The notes under the pieces are model-generated. The model saw nothing but the letters and a program-made list of their open reading frames with translations, searched no databases and was not told the origin of the DNA. From Atkinsonella hypoxylon (lineage: Eukaryota; Ascomycota; Sordariomycetes; Hypocreales; Clavicipitaceae), in NCBI GenBank assembly GCA_000729835.1, contig JFHB01000038.1, positions 144,884 to 208,883 on the forward strand: a stretch of 64,000 nucleotides of DNA. The letters run 5' to 3'. Made by a program: the position numbers and the translations under genes. Shown piece by piece: positions 49,251 to 61,565 of the stretch (position 1 is the first letter of the stretch; each line of letters begins with the position of its first letter).

Positions 49251-49509
49251 GTTAACGTTCCTTATTCTTTTCTTTAAACATTAGAACTACTAGAATTTCA
49301 CTAGAAGATTAAGTATAAATTACTTAAAATAAAAGATAAAAGATTAAAAAAAAAAAGAGTAAAGGTAAAGTAGCTTCTCTAAATAAAATAGAATAGAACT
49401 ATACTTATTTTTAGTAGTTTTTAAAAACTTTTTATATATTCTATTTAATCTAAGCTTATAATCTTAATTCTAATTAGCTTTAAATCCTTAAATAATCTTA
49501 ATATACTAT
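49251..49509 (-). repeat. D repeat copy 1, right end
   Basis: About 260 bp matching in reverse complement 42560-42820. It contains an A-run near 49344-49355. Similarity to copy 2 stops at the ATT microsatellite beginning at about 49505. Confidence 0.65.
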
Positions 49510-49702
49510 TATTATTATTAAATTACTCTAGAGAGCTAGAACCCCTGCTTAGTAACTAATCCACCGTGGAAAAACCCTGTAGCAAGGAGGAAAACCCTAG
49601 TGCTTCTATACTAAATGCTACTGCAGGGCCTAAGTAGCCCTAGTAAGGTCCTTGTTATAAACAGTAAGTACTCTACCGCGCTAGGCTAACAGCTATAGCA
49701 GC
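49510..49702 (-). repeat. Possible tRNA-derived SINE (tRNA-like head, (TAA)n tail)
   Basis: On the minus strand, 49702 to 49617 reads like a tRNA. There is a box-A-like TAGCCTAGCGCGGTAGAG, a hairpin AGGGC-TACTTAG-GCCCT (49625-49641) at the T-arm position, and near-complementary ends GCTGCTA and CAGTAGC. About 80 bp of body follows, with a box-B-like GGTTCTAGCTC at 49533-49543 and a tail of TAA repeats ending near 49508. Head, body and simple-repeat tail are the plan of a SINE. The A-to-B spacing is large and the anticodon arm pairs poorly, so this is tentative. Confidence 0.35.
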
Positions 49703-52270
49703 GTTTCTAGATATATATATATACGCCTATATATATACTTAGGTAGTAGAGAAGGGGGGGGGGGGAGTAAGGAGCCTTTAGCCCCACTAGGCCGCTAGCG
49801 CTTTAGTACTGCTCTATAGCTCTTACTATTGCCTTACCTACTGCTAGCTGCTATATAGTTATATATATTATTAGCTAGTTAGGTTAAGTAGAAGTAAGAG
49901 CGCTTAGGGCAGCTGCAGCTTAATGCTAGTAAGCCTAACTTACTTATACCTCTAGGACTACTATATTAAGTAGAAGGTAAGTTAAAGCTCCCTTTATAAG
50001 TAAGTTAAAGTGTATATACTATAAGCCTTTAGGGCTGCAGTCTAGCGCTATACTAGTTCTAGCCTGCCTATAAATTATAAGCTAAGTTTAACCTTACTTA
50101 TTAGAGTAAGCTAGCTGCAACTATAAGTAGAGGGGGTTTCTCTAAGCCTATATTCCCTTCTTCTTCTTCTTCTTCTTTTAAGGTTTCTCTTTTATATATT
50201 CCTTCTAGCTCCCCTTAGGCTAAGCCTCTAGTTAGTCTTTATGCAGTAGTGTTATACAGCTATAAGCTAACTACTTCTCTTTTTTATTAACTTTTTACTA
50301 ACTTTTTCTAGTTATATAGAAATAGCTTTTTATGTCTACTGCTGCTCTACTTCTATAGGTTCTCTACTTTATCTCTATCCTTAGTTTATTCTAACTTATA
50401 TTATAGAAATTTTTTTATTAAATTTTTTAGAAATTTTTTTTTTTTTTAAGAAAATACCTAAGAATTGTACTGCTCTAGCCCTTAGCGTAAGCGCTCTACC
50501 TCTTTATTAGTACCTTTACTAATCTAGTTCTAGCTTAGTGCTGTTTATAACTAGCTATATTAGCTATATATCTCCTACACCTACAATCCTACTATTTAAT
50601 GTTGCTACTAGTAGAGTAGGTTCTGCTCCTTCTCTATAACAGTTCTAGCTCTAACTTAATGCTATAGGTACTAGTAGTTTATATTTTAGCTGTATATTCT
50701 AATGTTATTATTGCGCTTCTATAGATATCTTTAGTTCTAAACTAAGCTCTCTTTACTAATACTTTAGTAGCTAAAGTAGTCTCTAGTTTACTATAATAAA
50801 ATATAAGTATTACTTAACTTCTAGGCTAAGTTTACTAAGAGTAGTAAAGAAGTAGTAAAGCCTCTCCTTAGTTTTAAATATAACCTATTGCTAACTCTAG
50901 TAGGTTCTAGCCTATAAACATAAGGCTATTTAGAAGGCAGTTAAGCGTACTATTAGTAATCCCTTAGCCTCTTTAGCTCTATTCTATACCTTTACTGCTG
51001 CTGCTTTAGCTCTATACTAGTACTATAATATAATAGAAGTAGAGAAAAGAATTGCTAACGCCCTTAAGAGTATTCTATAGAAGCTACAGCGCTAAACTAT
51101 TATTATAGTAGGCCTAGTTTAGGCTATAAAGCGTAAAGTAACTAACTAAGAAGAACTAGCAGTTAAGTAAGTCTCTCTAGGTTCTACTCTAGAGGCAGTA
51201 TAAGGATAACTATACTATAAGATAAATAAACCTATACTTCTACTATATATTTATCCTAATTTTATACTATATCTATATATACTCTACCTTATACTATATT
51301 TTAGCTTATATTTAAGTTATATTTAGGTTTACTCCTTAAGTTAGTACATTAGTAGAGCAGTAGCTTAGCGTTTCTAGTTTAGTCTCTAAAGTATAGTTTA
51401 TTCTTTTTCTCTTTATCCCTTTAAAGTTATTTTACTAAATAGAATTATAAAAGCTAGTCTATACTAAGGACCTACCTTACTAGTATAGCTACTAACTCTA
51501 GAGTATTAAGGGCTATTCTAATATTCTTAGGGTTTCTTAGTAGAGGTAGAGCGCTACTAATAGGCCTAAGATAGTTATATAGTAGGTATATAATAATTAG
51601 GTAGTAGATATTCTTACTTTTACTTTTACAGTAGTATAGAGGCATTAGTATATTAGGTATATTATAACTATATAAGAAGAGGTTTAAGCTTACCTTCTTA
51701 GTGTATAGTTAGGTAAAAACAGCTAATTTATACTTAAATAGGCTCTAGTGTAGCTTAAGGGCCTTCTTTATAGTCTTAAAGTTAAAGAGGTTTTCTACTA
51801 GAACTAGCCTACAATAGCTATATACTGCCTCTATTTACTCTATTAGCTACCTTTTCTTCTATTCTATTTTTAGTTCTACTTTAGTAAATAGGCTTTCTCT
51901 TTATTCTAAAGCGTTACTGCCTAGAGCTTAAAAGGTATATCTCTATTAGTATAGCTCTATATAATAGAGCTAGGCAGCTACTAAGGTATATACTTAATGT
52001 ATTTAATCTACTATACTGTTTTATTTAATTCTTTCTTTAAATTTATAGGCTCTATAGTTTAAGTAGAGGTTTAAGGGAAGAACTACTACCTTTATCTTAG
52101 CTAAAGCCTATAGAGTAGCTTTATAGTCTCTAAGGACCTTATATAGGTAGGTAAGTTGCTCCTTAATAAGGGCTTTAACTATACTATATAGTCTTCTCTT
52201 ACTTTAAGTTAAGGTATAGTATATACCTACTCTATAGGTAACTATATTCTAGATAACTTATATATATATT
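49703..52270. other. Unassigned decayed repeat-like region with poly-G and CTT tracts
   Basis: About 2.6 kb to the left LTR of Copia-A copy 4. It holds a run of 12 G at 49754-49765, an AT microsatellite near 49713-49740, a CTT-repeat at about 50157-50177 and T-rich tracts near 50408-50450. Followable coding-like text with transition-type stops appears on the minus strand between about 51450 and 52250, without a motif I can name. The style of decay is that of a RIP-affected repeat, but no second copy lies in this window. Confidence 0.4.
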
Positions 52271-52967
52271 TGTTAAAAATAAGCTACCCTGTATAGCCTA
52301 TTTTTATGCCTACTAGTTGCTCTATTACGTGACCCTCGTTAGGTCTTGTTATGTTGATTTTTAGTAGAGATATCGTTGTTACTAGATGCAAACATCTAGA
52401 TTCAACTAAGGCAAAGTTGCCTAACCTATAGTTAACTTTAACAGCGATTTTCTCTATAACTAGCAATAGTAGAAATTTAAGAAGTATACTATTTAAAAGC
52501 TAAGAATTAGGGCTTTCTAATAATATAATTGTTAAATAGAGTTGCTTATAAGGGTTGCTTATTATTAGTGGAATTTATTAAATTGTACATATAGGCGTCT
52601 CGTTTATATAGCTGTAAGTTGATTTTTTTGTTTTTATATAGTAAATCTTTTTGCAGAAATTATAAAGTAGCCTATAAGCCCCTTCTAGCGACTACAGCCT
52701 GCTAATATAGTTAGTAGGTCTATAAAGGACTAGAAAGATTTAAGATTCTACTCTTACTAACTTATTCGTTACAGCGCTCTTAATATAAAGATACTATTAT
52801 TACAGTTATCTATTGCCTCTACGTAATCTATACTATACACTACAGCTTAATTTAGGCCGCTGCTGCTTCTACTACATAATAATTACTAGGAGCAATTACA
52901 GGTGCTAAATCTAAGAGAATACTACCCTCTTAGATATCTAGTTCTGTAATCCCTATTATTTTTAATA
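52271..52967 (+). repeat. 5' LTR of Copia-A copy 4
   Basis: 697 bp, TGTTAAAAATAAGCTACCC to TTTTTAATA. The left flank is TATTT. Comparison of flanks is not possible because the right end lies beyond the window. An open frame on its minus strand (52284-52466) is a chance frame in the LTR. Confidence 0.92.
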
Positions 52968-53919
52968 GGTTATAAGCCCAGAAGACCTATCTGCAAGCTG
53001 TTAGCCCGCTGAAAATCTACTATTGTGTACTGTATTACCCACTAGAAGCTATATTGAGACCTGCGCGAGCAGCTATTGCTGCTAAAAAATTAGTAGCTTG
53101 CTGGAAGCTATTAATACCTGCTGCACATACATCGCCAGCCACTATACTGGTGTTTTAACCTATTCTGCCCACCCTGTGCCTCCTGCACTAGTCCTATGCA
53201 CCCTATGTATATACACTTTTGAAGCTATTCTTAATAGCTAGGTTCTATTGTTGCGCAACATTATTATATACACATCTGCATACATTACATTTACACTGTA
53301 AATCGTTTTATTAGGCACTGCCTAATTAATTATTTCCATTAAGAAATAAGCTTAGCGCTGCACTGCATTACTTGTTGTTGTGCTGTTATCTTGTATATTG
53401 TGCACTCTATATACCTCTGTTAGTAGCTATACTACAATTTGTAGTATACACCTAATAGCTCTTATTGTAGATATTCCTGTGTTTTTAGTTGCAGAATTAA
53501 TTTATATAGTAATCTTACTAGTCAGGATTTTAAAGTAGGAATTAGCTAGATATCCCTAAATTAGCTGTGCTTAGGTCTCTACTAATTTGTTAGAACCTAA
53601 TTAGAGAAGAATCTCCTGAATTTTTTAGCTAAAAATAGCTAGGACCTATGTTTTATGCCCCTCGCGACTGCTTATTAATCTGGTCTACTATACAAATTAT
53701 ATGCGTATATAGATTGCGATACAACACAGCCTTTAGAGCCTATTATACCTGTTACAAAAGAAATTAGAGAAAAATCTTAGTATAATTTCTAAAGATATAG
53801 GGCACTTCTAGGCCTATAATAGAGCAATCTATTAATATCTAGTAGAGGTTATTACTGTTATTTACTACTATTTCCACTGTAATTTAGCTATAATTAGCTA
53901 TAAAGAGCGTTAAATTAGC

Positions 53920-56900
53920 TATTAAAATCCTTAAAAATAGCACTAAAAGGAATAGGCAAGGGAAAGAGCATAAGCCCTAAATGGGGTAGTGGTTCTAGTA
54001 CACTAGCTACAGCTGCTGCTACTAGCTTTCCTAGTCCAGTAAGGTCCCCCCCTTAGCTAGTAGATTCCTCTTCTAATAAAGAAGATTATACAGCTAAGAA
54101 GGCTCTAAAAGAAGCTAGATTAGCTTCTAAAAGAGTAGTGTAAGTCTATAATGTTTAAGCTAATCTAAAAGCTTAAATAGATAAGCAATAAGAGACCCTA
54201 AATAGATTTATTAGGTATAGTGAAGCAAAATAAAGCTAAAATAAAGGTAATATAGCTAATTTACTAAGCAAATTAGATACTATAATTACATCTATAGGTA
54301 ATCTCTCTATAGAGTCTCCCTCTAAGGTAGTAGATCCTATTACTTCTAAAAGAGCTTCTAAAGTCTCTTTTAAAGCCCCTAAACCTTCTAGTTCTAATAG
54401 TGCTACTTTTCTGCCTGCTTTTAATAAAGGCACTATAAAAGAGCTAAATAAGAAGGTCCACTCTATTCTAGAGGCTGCTAAGCTAAAAGGCTCTAAAAAT
54501 TTTAAACAGTAGAAGCAAGCTTTAACTATTTAATTTAGAGCACTAGGATTCCCTTAATTTATTAATAATCCTAGTATAGCTAGTACTTTAGTAGATTTAG
54601 AACAAGCTATTATCCTTATAATTATAAGAGATAGTTGTTAATCTAGACCTTAAGCTGCTATAAGCTAGCATAAGTTCCCTGTAGATGCCTATAACGTTCT
54701 AGTTAGGCAGTATTCGCAGAGTGCTAAAATACAACGTAGTACACTATATACTAGTTATTATAACTTATCGTTTTCGAACTATAAGGGATCTTTAGAGGCC
54801 TTTAATGCTGAATTTAATAATTTACTAGCTAAATTACAGCTCTATAGTGTAGCTATTAATCCTATTAATTAAGTAAATTATTATATAGATACTTTAAAGA
54901 AGACCTTCTCTAGCTAGGCTAAAAGGCAGCAATATTCTATTAGAGCTGCTAGAGCATAAGGTCTATATGTAAAAATGCTAAATTTACAGTTCCTTATAGC
55001 TAACTTATTAGAAGAATAAAGAGATAAAAGCTCCTTTATATCTAAGGCTCTTAGTTATAAAGCTTCTAATTCTAATAGTTCTAATAATAATAATAAAGCC
55101 AATTAAGGAAAGAATTCTCCTAATCAGAAGAAGAATTCCGATTCTAATTCTAATAATTCTAATGCCTCTAAAGATACAGATAAAGCCTCTAAGAATAAGA
55201 AGAAGTAGAAGGGCCGAAGAAGAAGTAACAAAAATTCTAGGAATAAGGATAGAGAAGCTGCTTTTGCTATAGGTTGTTATAACCTATCTACTAGCAACCA
55301 GGATACTATAGAATCTAATGATTCTAGCAGTTCTAGTAGTAATAATTCTTACGATTTACATACAGAATCTACTACTAGTGATACTAGTACTACTAGTAAT
55401 AATACCCCTTCTTTTAATTACTCTAATAGAATAATTAAAAACTCCTTACTATATAATATAGGTTCTACCTGTTATATAGTTAACAATAAGGCATTTTTTA
55501 GGACTTTTAAGCCTATAAAAAAGGGTAAAACTGCGCCTATTGCTACTAGAGAAGGTCCTATTTATCCTAAAGGACAGGGAACTGCTGTATTCTAGGTACT
55601 AGTTAGTATAAATCCAGCTAAATACAGGCCTTTAGCTCTAAAGGATGCTCTATATTGCCTAGGTTTAGATACTAACCTAATTAGTAGTCTAAAGCACTAT
55701 TTAATAGAGGGCACTCTCCTTAGAAATCAGCTATTTCTAGCTAATAGAAGCTGCTGTAGGCTTCTAAATCCTAAAAAGCATAGTTTCTTCTTATAGCTTA
55801 AGGGGCAAGAGAACCCTAGAGTATATAAAAACCACGTAAATCTCTCTTATATAGGATTTACTAGTAATAGTTATAATGGCAGTTATAATGCTAGTTATCC
55901 TATAGAGGTTTAAATCCCTCAACAGCCTAGTTTTAATCCTAAGGAATATAGCTAAATCGAGAAATTATCTAATTTTAAAGAAGAAAAAGATAATACTAAT
56001 AACGATGCTATAGAGCTATTAGCCCTAGTTCCTAAACGGGCTCCTAGTTAGATTCCTTCTAATAATAGGGATTTAGAAGGTCTAAATCCTAAGTTGCTAG
56101 ATATTAGAGGAAATAGCTGTCTAGATCCCTTAAATAAGGCCTGTAGTTCTTAAGAGATCTAGCAAGATAGGGAGCAACAGGAAGCTAGCTCTAATAATAA
56201 TTCTAGTAGTAATTCTACTGCTTCTTCTTCCTATAAGAAGCTTCTAGAATTAGCTGCTACTTAGCACGTTAGATTAAGGCATATAGAACTCCCTTTACTA
56301 AAGAAGACTGCTTCTATTACTAAAGGTATTCCTAATTTTACAAAAATTAAGGAAAAGGATTTTAACTGCTTAGCTTACAATTAAGCTAAAGCTATTAGAA
56401 GACCTAGCAAGCGTGCTATTCCTAACCCCCCTAGATGTTTAGATATTATAGAGAGAGATACCGTTAAAATAGAGCCTATATTGCACAACAAAAGGCCTCT
56501 AGTTCTTTTTCTAATTAATAGAAAATTACGGTATAAGTAGTCTTTTAATCTAGCTAATAAAGAGGGTTTTACTCTTTATAGCTGTATTAGAAGCTTCTTT
56601 AAGGAATTAAAAAACTAGTATAACTGCTACTCTAAACACCTTTATTTTAATAGTAGTATAGAAATTAATATTAGGTTGCAAGCTTAGCTATCTTCTAAGG
56701 GTATTTGCTTTAGTACCTCTTATCTCTATATTTATAAACAGAATAGGCTAATAAAGAGAGCTATAAGGGTACTTCTAGACCGTTTGCATACTACCTTACA
56801 GTAGTTACAATTACCTCTATATCTATAGTCTTATATCCTTTCTGCTATAGTGGATTTAGTTAATACTACTGCGAATAGTACTAAACTACTAAGTCCTAAA

Positions 56901-59165
56901 TAGCTATATCTAGCTAATTTAAAGCCTTCTAAGACCTATAAGCCTAATTTTACCAAAATAAGAGCTATAGGCTCCTATTACGAAGTTCTAATTCCTTTAG
57001 AACAACAATCTAGGTTGCAGAAGCTAGCTAAAAGAACTATTCCTAGTAGACTTTTAGCTACACTAGGTTCTAATGTATATCTAATATATATCCCCTCTAA
57101 ACAAGCTGTTATAAAGACTAGCTTCGTTAAAATTATAGAAGGAATAGGTTCTATTTTATAGGGCATCCCTAAGGTTCCTATTAGTTCTATAGTGGATAAT
57201 TCTTTAGAGAGAGAAATCAATAACTAGCAGCAATTAGTGGATAATTATACTCCTAAGTATCCTTATCCTAGTCATCTAGATGTACTAAATTATCCACTAG
57301 AACCTGTAGATTAAGCTCTTCTATTAAGCAACCCTATAGAAGCTATAGAGGCCCCTAAAGCCCCTATACCTATAGAAACATCTATAGAAGCTACTATAGA
57401 AGCTGAAGCTAATGCTGATGCTATAGATCTAGATAGAGATATATTTTCCTTAATTAAGGATCTATGCTTTAAGGCAAGGACTAAAGCAGCTATTACTTCT
57501 AATAGTAATAAGGATAAACTTTCTAACACGTAGAAGCAAGCCCTAAAAAGCTCTGCTAAGCAGCATTAAATAGAAGCTACCTATAGCAAATTTAAGCAGC
57601 TATTAGCTGCTAGAACCTTTAAATTTATAAGGAAAGACTAAGTACTTAAGGGCTAAAGAGTTCTAAAGAATAGGCTTATTTATAAGCTAAAAAAGGATAA
57701 AGAAAATAATTCTATAAAATATAAGGCCTACCTTATTGCTAAGGGATTTATATAAATAGAAGGTTAAGACTACCTAGAGACCTTTGCTGCAACTAGTATT
57801 CCTCCTAGCTAGCGTATATTATTAGCTCTTGCAGCCTTTAATAACTAGGAAGTTAAGCAAATCAACTTTATAGGAGTATTTTTAAATATTAAGCTAAAGG
57901 AAGCTATTTATATAGAAATCCTAGATAGATTCGTTAAATTTGCAGAAGCAACGCTATCAGTAGCTAAGCTACTAAAAAGCTGTAATTACAAGCCCTCTAA
58001 AGAGTAAGTAATTAAGCTAGAGAAATCCCTCTATAGTCTAAAGCAAAGTCCTAGAGAATAGCAGCAAATTCTAACAGAATTACTTTAAACGCATAGATTT
58101 AAACCTCTTATATTAGACCTAGCAGTCTTTTATAACCTAGCTACATCTATATATATTGCTACTTATGTAGATAACTGTCTTCTAATTAGGCCTAATTTAT
58201 AATATATAAATAAGCTTAAAAAGCTACTAAATTAAGATTATTTAATAGAAGATAGAGGACCAGCAGAATTCTTTCTAGGCGTTTAAATCACCTGTAATAG
58301 GTCTAAAAGGTCTATTAAAATCTATTAATCTTAATATATCCTTAAAGCTCTAGAGAGATTTAAAATACTAGATGCTAAGCCGGCTTCTATCTTAATACAG
58401 CTAGGAATTCTAAAGCAACTAGTTATAAAACTCCTCTTAAAATCCGATTATAAGCTTTATTAGAGCATAATAGGTACTATAATGTATCTTATGTTGCTAA
58501 CTAGAGCTGATATTGCTTTTTCCGTTTAGTGGCTATTAACCTTTCTAGCTAAGCTCTATATAGAGCACCTAAACGCCTCTAAGCACCTCCTAAGGTACTT
58601 AAGTGGTACTAGAAGCTTTACTATTATTTATAAGCGATCTAGTCTACACTCTTTAGCAGGGTCTTCCTCTAAAAAGTCTTCTAAAGCTTTTAATAGTTCT
58701 ATTAGTTGTAAAGAAGTACTTAAGACCCTCCTTAGTTATTGCAATAGTGATTTTGCTAGTGACAAAGTCTCTTCTAAATTAACCTATGCTTATCTATATA
58801 AGCTAGCTAGTGGACCTATTAGCTAGAAATTAAAGAAAGCTAGTACTATTGCTCTTTCTACTTTAGAAGCAAAATCTAATGCATTATCTAAAGCTATTAA
58901 GGAATTAGAGTAGCTCTATAGCCTTTTTAAGGAGATAAAGCTGCCCTTAACTTCTCTTATTCCTATTAGGTGTAATAATTAAGGCGCTATAGTTACTGCT
59001 TATAACTTAATGTTGTATAGTAGAACTAAGTACACCCTTTTAAAGTTTAACTATATTAAGGAAAAGATTTATAAAGATATAGCTAAGGTTAGTTATATTA
59101 ATATAAATTAGATGCTAGCAGATAGCCTAACTAAGCCTCTTGCTATTTAAAAGCATTAACAATTT
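53920..59165 (+). pseudogene. Copia-A gag-pol relic, copy 4
   Basis: Same order as copy 1. Gag runs from about 53920. A basic gag end with KGRRRSNKNSRNKDREAA lies at about 55211-55265. Integrase HVRL-HIELPLL lies near 56270, with Gly of the usual GH block changed. The reverse transcriptase KLEKSLYSLKQSPRE lies at about 58013-58060 and its catalytic box YVDN at about 58167-58180. RNase H ends ADSLTKPLAI near 59120. Differences from copy 1 are largely transitions plus a few small insertions, for example an extra segment near 58625-58690. Stops fall mainly at Gln and Trp positions, so no protein can be made. Confidence 0.88.
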
Positions 59166-59441
59166 ATTAAGTTACTAGAGCTTTCTAGTTAGCTTATAAA
59201 AGCAATAAAAATACTTAAAAAATCGAAAAGTAAAGAAAAATAGTTAAAAATCGAAAACAATAAAAACAATTAACAACAACTAGTTATATTTAACTATAAC
59301 TACCCTGGAATTACTGGAATTAGTTATATTATTTAGTTCTGTTATTAGTACTATATTTCGTTAGTTAATTCTAACTTAGATATCCTTTAAAGGAGCTAAG
59401 TTGCTTATAGAACTAGTTACTTCTTACATTTCTAGAGGGAG

Positions 59442-60024
59442 TGTTAAAAATAAGCTACTCTATATAGCCTATTTTTATGCTTGCTAGTTGCCTGTTAGTT
59501 GCTCTATTACGTAACCCTAACTAGGTCTTGTTACGTTAATTTTTAGTAGAGATATTGCTGTTACTAGATGTAAAATATCTAGAATTAATTAAGGCAAAGT
59601 TGCCTAACCTATAGTTAACTTTAACAGCAATTTTCTCTACAACTAGCAATAGTAGAAATTCAAGAAGTATACTATTTAAAAGCTAAGAATTAGGGCTTTC
59701 TAATAATATAATTGTTAAATAGAGTTGCTTATAAGGGTTGTTTGTTATTAGTAGAATTTATTAAATTGTATATATAGGCGTCTCGTTTGTATAGCTATAA
59801 GTTGATTTTTTTGTTTTTATATAGTAAATCTTTTTGCAGAAATTATAAAGTAGCCTATAAGCCTCTTCTAGCGACTACAGCCCGCTAATATAGTTAGTAG
59901 GTCTATAAGGGACTAGAAAGATTTAAGATCCTACCCTCATTTGTTCGTTACAACGCTCTTAATATAAGATACCACTATTATTATAGTTATCTACTGCCTC
60001 TACGTGATCTATACTATACACTAC
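59442..60024 (+). repeat. Truncated 3' LTR of Copia-A copy 4
   Basis: It begins TGTTAAAAATAAGCTACTC and is followed for 583 bp to ...CACTAC, where the Gypsy-F LTR starts. The last ~120 bp of a full LTR (the GCCGCTGCTGCTTCC to TTTTCAATA part) are absent here. Confidence 0.88.
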
Positions 60025-60267
60025 TGCTACGGGATAATCCTACGGACCCGCAGGTCACTAGTGCACGTAACCGCAATTATGTATAAGTAGTTAGAAGCAA
60101 CGCTTAAGTAGTTAGATTAAACAATTAACTATTATTTACTAGAACATTATTATTAAATACTTCTTACAGAAGCTCTTATAACTCCTCTTACGAATTATTA
60201 TATAATCTATTAAATCTAATAACCTATAGTTACATTTAATAAACCTATATTAGATTCTACTGTAATA
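60025..60267 (+). repeat. 5' LTR of Gypsy-F
   Basis: 243 bp, starting TGCTACGGGATAATCC and ending TCTACTGTAATA. The first 50 bp (CCTACGGACCCGCAGGTC) are nearly undamaged, then decay increases. It matches 5974-6216 in reverse complement over the whole length. Confidence 0.85.
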
Positions 60268-61242
60268 AGTAGTAGTAATTGCTTTTAATTGTTGCTAACC
60301 CTTCTTAAGCTTAAAAAGCTAAAATTACAATATTTAAGATAAAGTAACTTTAGAAGGAGCTTAGTAGAAGAAATTATATTCCTTTTACTAATAAAGAACT
60401 TAAAACTATATATTAATTCTATAAATTTTACTATTAAAATCTAGATTTCTAGATTTAAAAAAGGGATTTTATATCTTAGGAAAAAAGGAGCTTACTACTT
60501 TATCTTACTTACTATAAATTTATTAATAAATAGCTTAAATTATATAACTAACCTAAGCTAGTAGAACTACCTTCTTATTAAAATACTATTAATACTTCTA
60601 TAGTATAGTAGGTATAAAGGTAGGTTAATAGAATTATTAATAAGGCTAAATCTACTAAACTCCTTATAGATTTACTAATAGTAATACTAGAAGAAAAAGC
60701 TAAAGCTAAATTATCTAAATTTAATAGTTTAAGAGATACTATCTATAAAGCTAGTGCTAGTTCTACCTAGAATATTAAAGGAAAGTAAGTATAGAGATCT
60801 AGATTTATACTGCTTACTAAGGACCTAAATCTATTAAATATACCTTAAACTACTAAAAAGAACTTATTAATTAAAGAACTAGCTAAAATTTTACTGCTTT
60901 TATAGGCTTACTAAAGGTTTTATACCCTTAAGCTAAAGTATAAAGTAAAGAAAGCAGTAAAACTACTTAAAAAAAGGAATTCTTTACTAAAATAGCTTAT
61001 AGGTTTTTCTATAGAAATTAGTAAGTAAATTAGTAGAATTAGAGAAGAATTAATTAATAAAATTAGTAAATTATAGAGAGAATTAAATAATAAAATTACT
61101 GCTCTTTAGGTAAAGTAATAATACTTAGCTTAAAAGATAAAGACTATACCTAAACCTTAGAATAAATATAATAGGTAATACTATACTTAATAAAGCTTTT
61201 AACTTAAGAATTATAGGTAAAGAGCTTTTAATCTTTACTTAC
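60268..61242 (+). pseudogene. Gypsy-F gag relic, first part
   Basis: About 1 kb of + strand text with transition-type stops. The sequence has Lys/Glu-rich stretches that suggest a coiled-coil gag N-terminus (around 60650-60790 and 60940-61130). No domain can be named with confidence. It continues after the solo LTR at 61566. Confidence 0.5.
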
Positions 61243-61565
61243 TGTTATAGACTCGAGCCTTAGGCTCGGGTCTTTTAGTAGAGAGAGGACAGCAGGAGAG
61301 GGACAGAGATCTATGTAGGTAAAGGGATAGGAGCAAGCTGCATTCGTCTAGGGGTTACCCGAACTTCACTAGGCTCTAGAGAGAGAACCTTAGCTATAAA
61401 GTATATGCTAAAAGGGGCTCCTAAGGGGATAGACCTACCCCTAGATATATAGTATAGGGGCATAGGGAGGCTTCCGGTTCCTTCTCTCTTCCTCCTTTCC
61501 TCCCTATGATTATAGTTCTCATTATAGACGCTAGTTAGCAGCAGCCACTAGGTCAGTCCATTACA
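61243..61565 (+). repeat. Solo LTR of Gypsy-B with perfect CTTAC duplication
   Basis: 323 bp, TGTTATAGACTCGAG to GGTCAGTCCATTACA, flanked by CTTAC at 61238-61242 and 61566-61570. It is the least decayed LTR of its family in the window (CCGGTTCC, TTCGTCTAGGGGTTACCCG kept), so it is probably the youngest insertion. It sits inside the Gypsy-F gag region. Confidence 0.95.

Larger units (their letters stand above)
52271..60024 (+). mobile_element. Ty1/copia retrotransposon, Copia-A copy 4, 3' LTR cut by Gypsy-F
   Basis: The 5' LTR is 52271-52967 (697 bp), with the primer-binding site GGTTATAAGCCCAGAAG at 52968-52984. Leader, gag and pol parallel copy 1 almost base for base. The 3' LTR starts at 59442 after a purine run (AGAGGGAG) and stops at 60024, about 120 bp short, where a Gypsy-F LTR begins. 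The missing LTR end should lie beyond the window. Confidence 0.92.

Noticed and set aside
49617..49702. A functional tRNA gene on the minus strand
   Set aside because: The anticodon arm pairs poorly, the D arm has a mismatch, and the box-B-like site lies far outside the 86 bp unit; a SINE head is more likely.
56978..57529. Two antisense frames of 72-80 codons
   Set aside because: Opposite strand of the Copia-A integrase end and linker, which is recognisable on the + strand.
11582..60024. CRISPR array or tandem satellite as explanation of the repeated blocks
   Set aside because: The repeats are 243-704 bp LTRs at element ends with target-site duplications, not short regularly spaced units.
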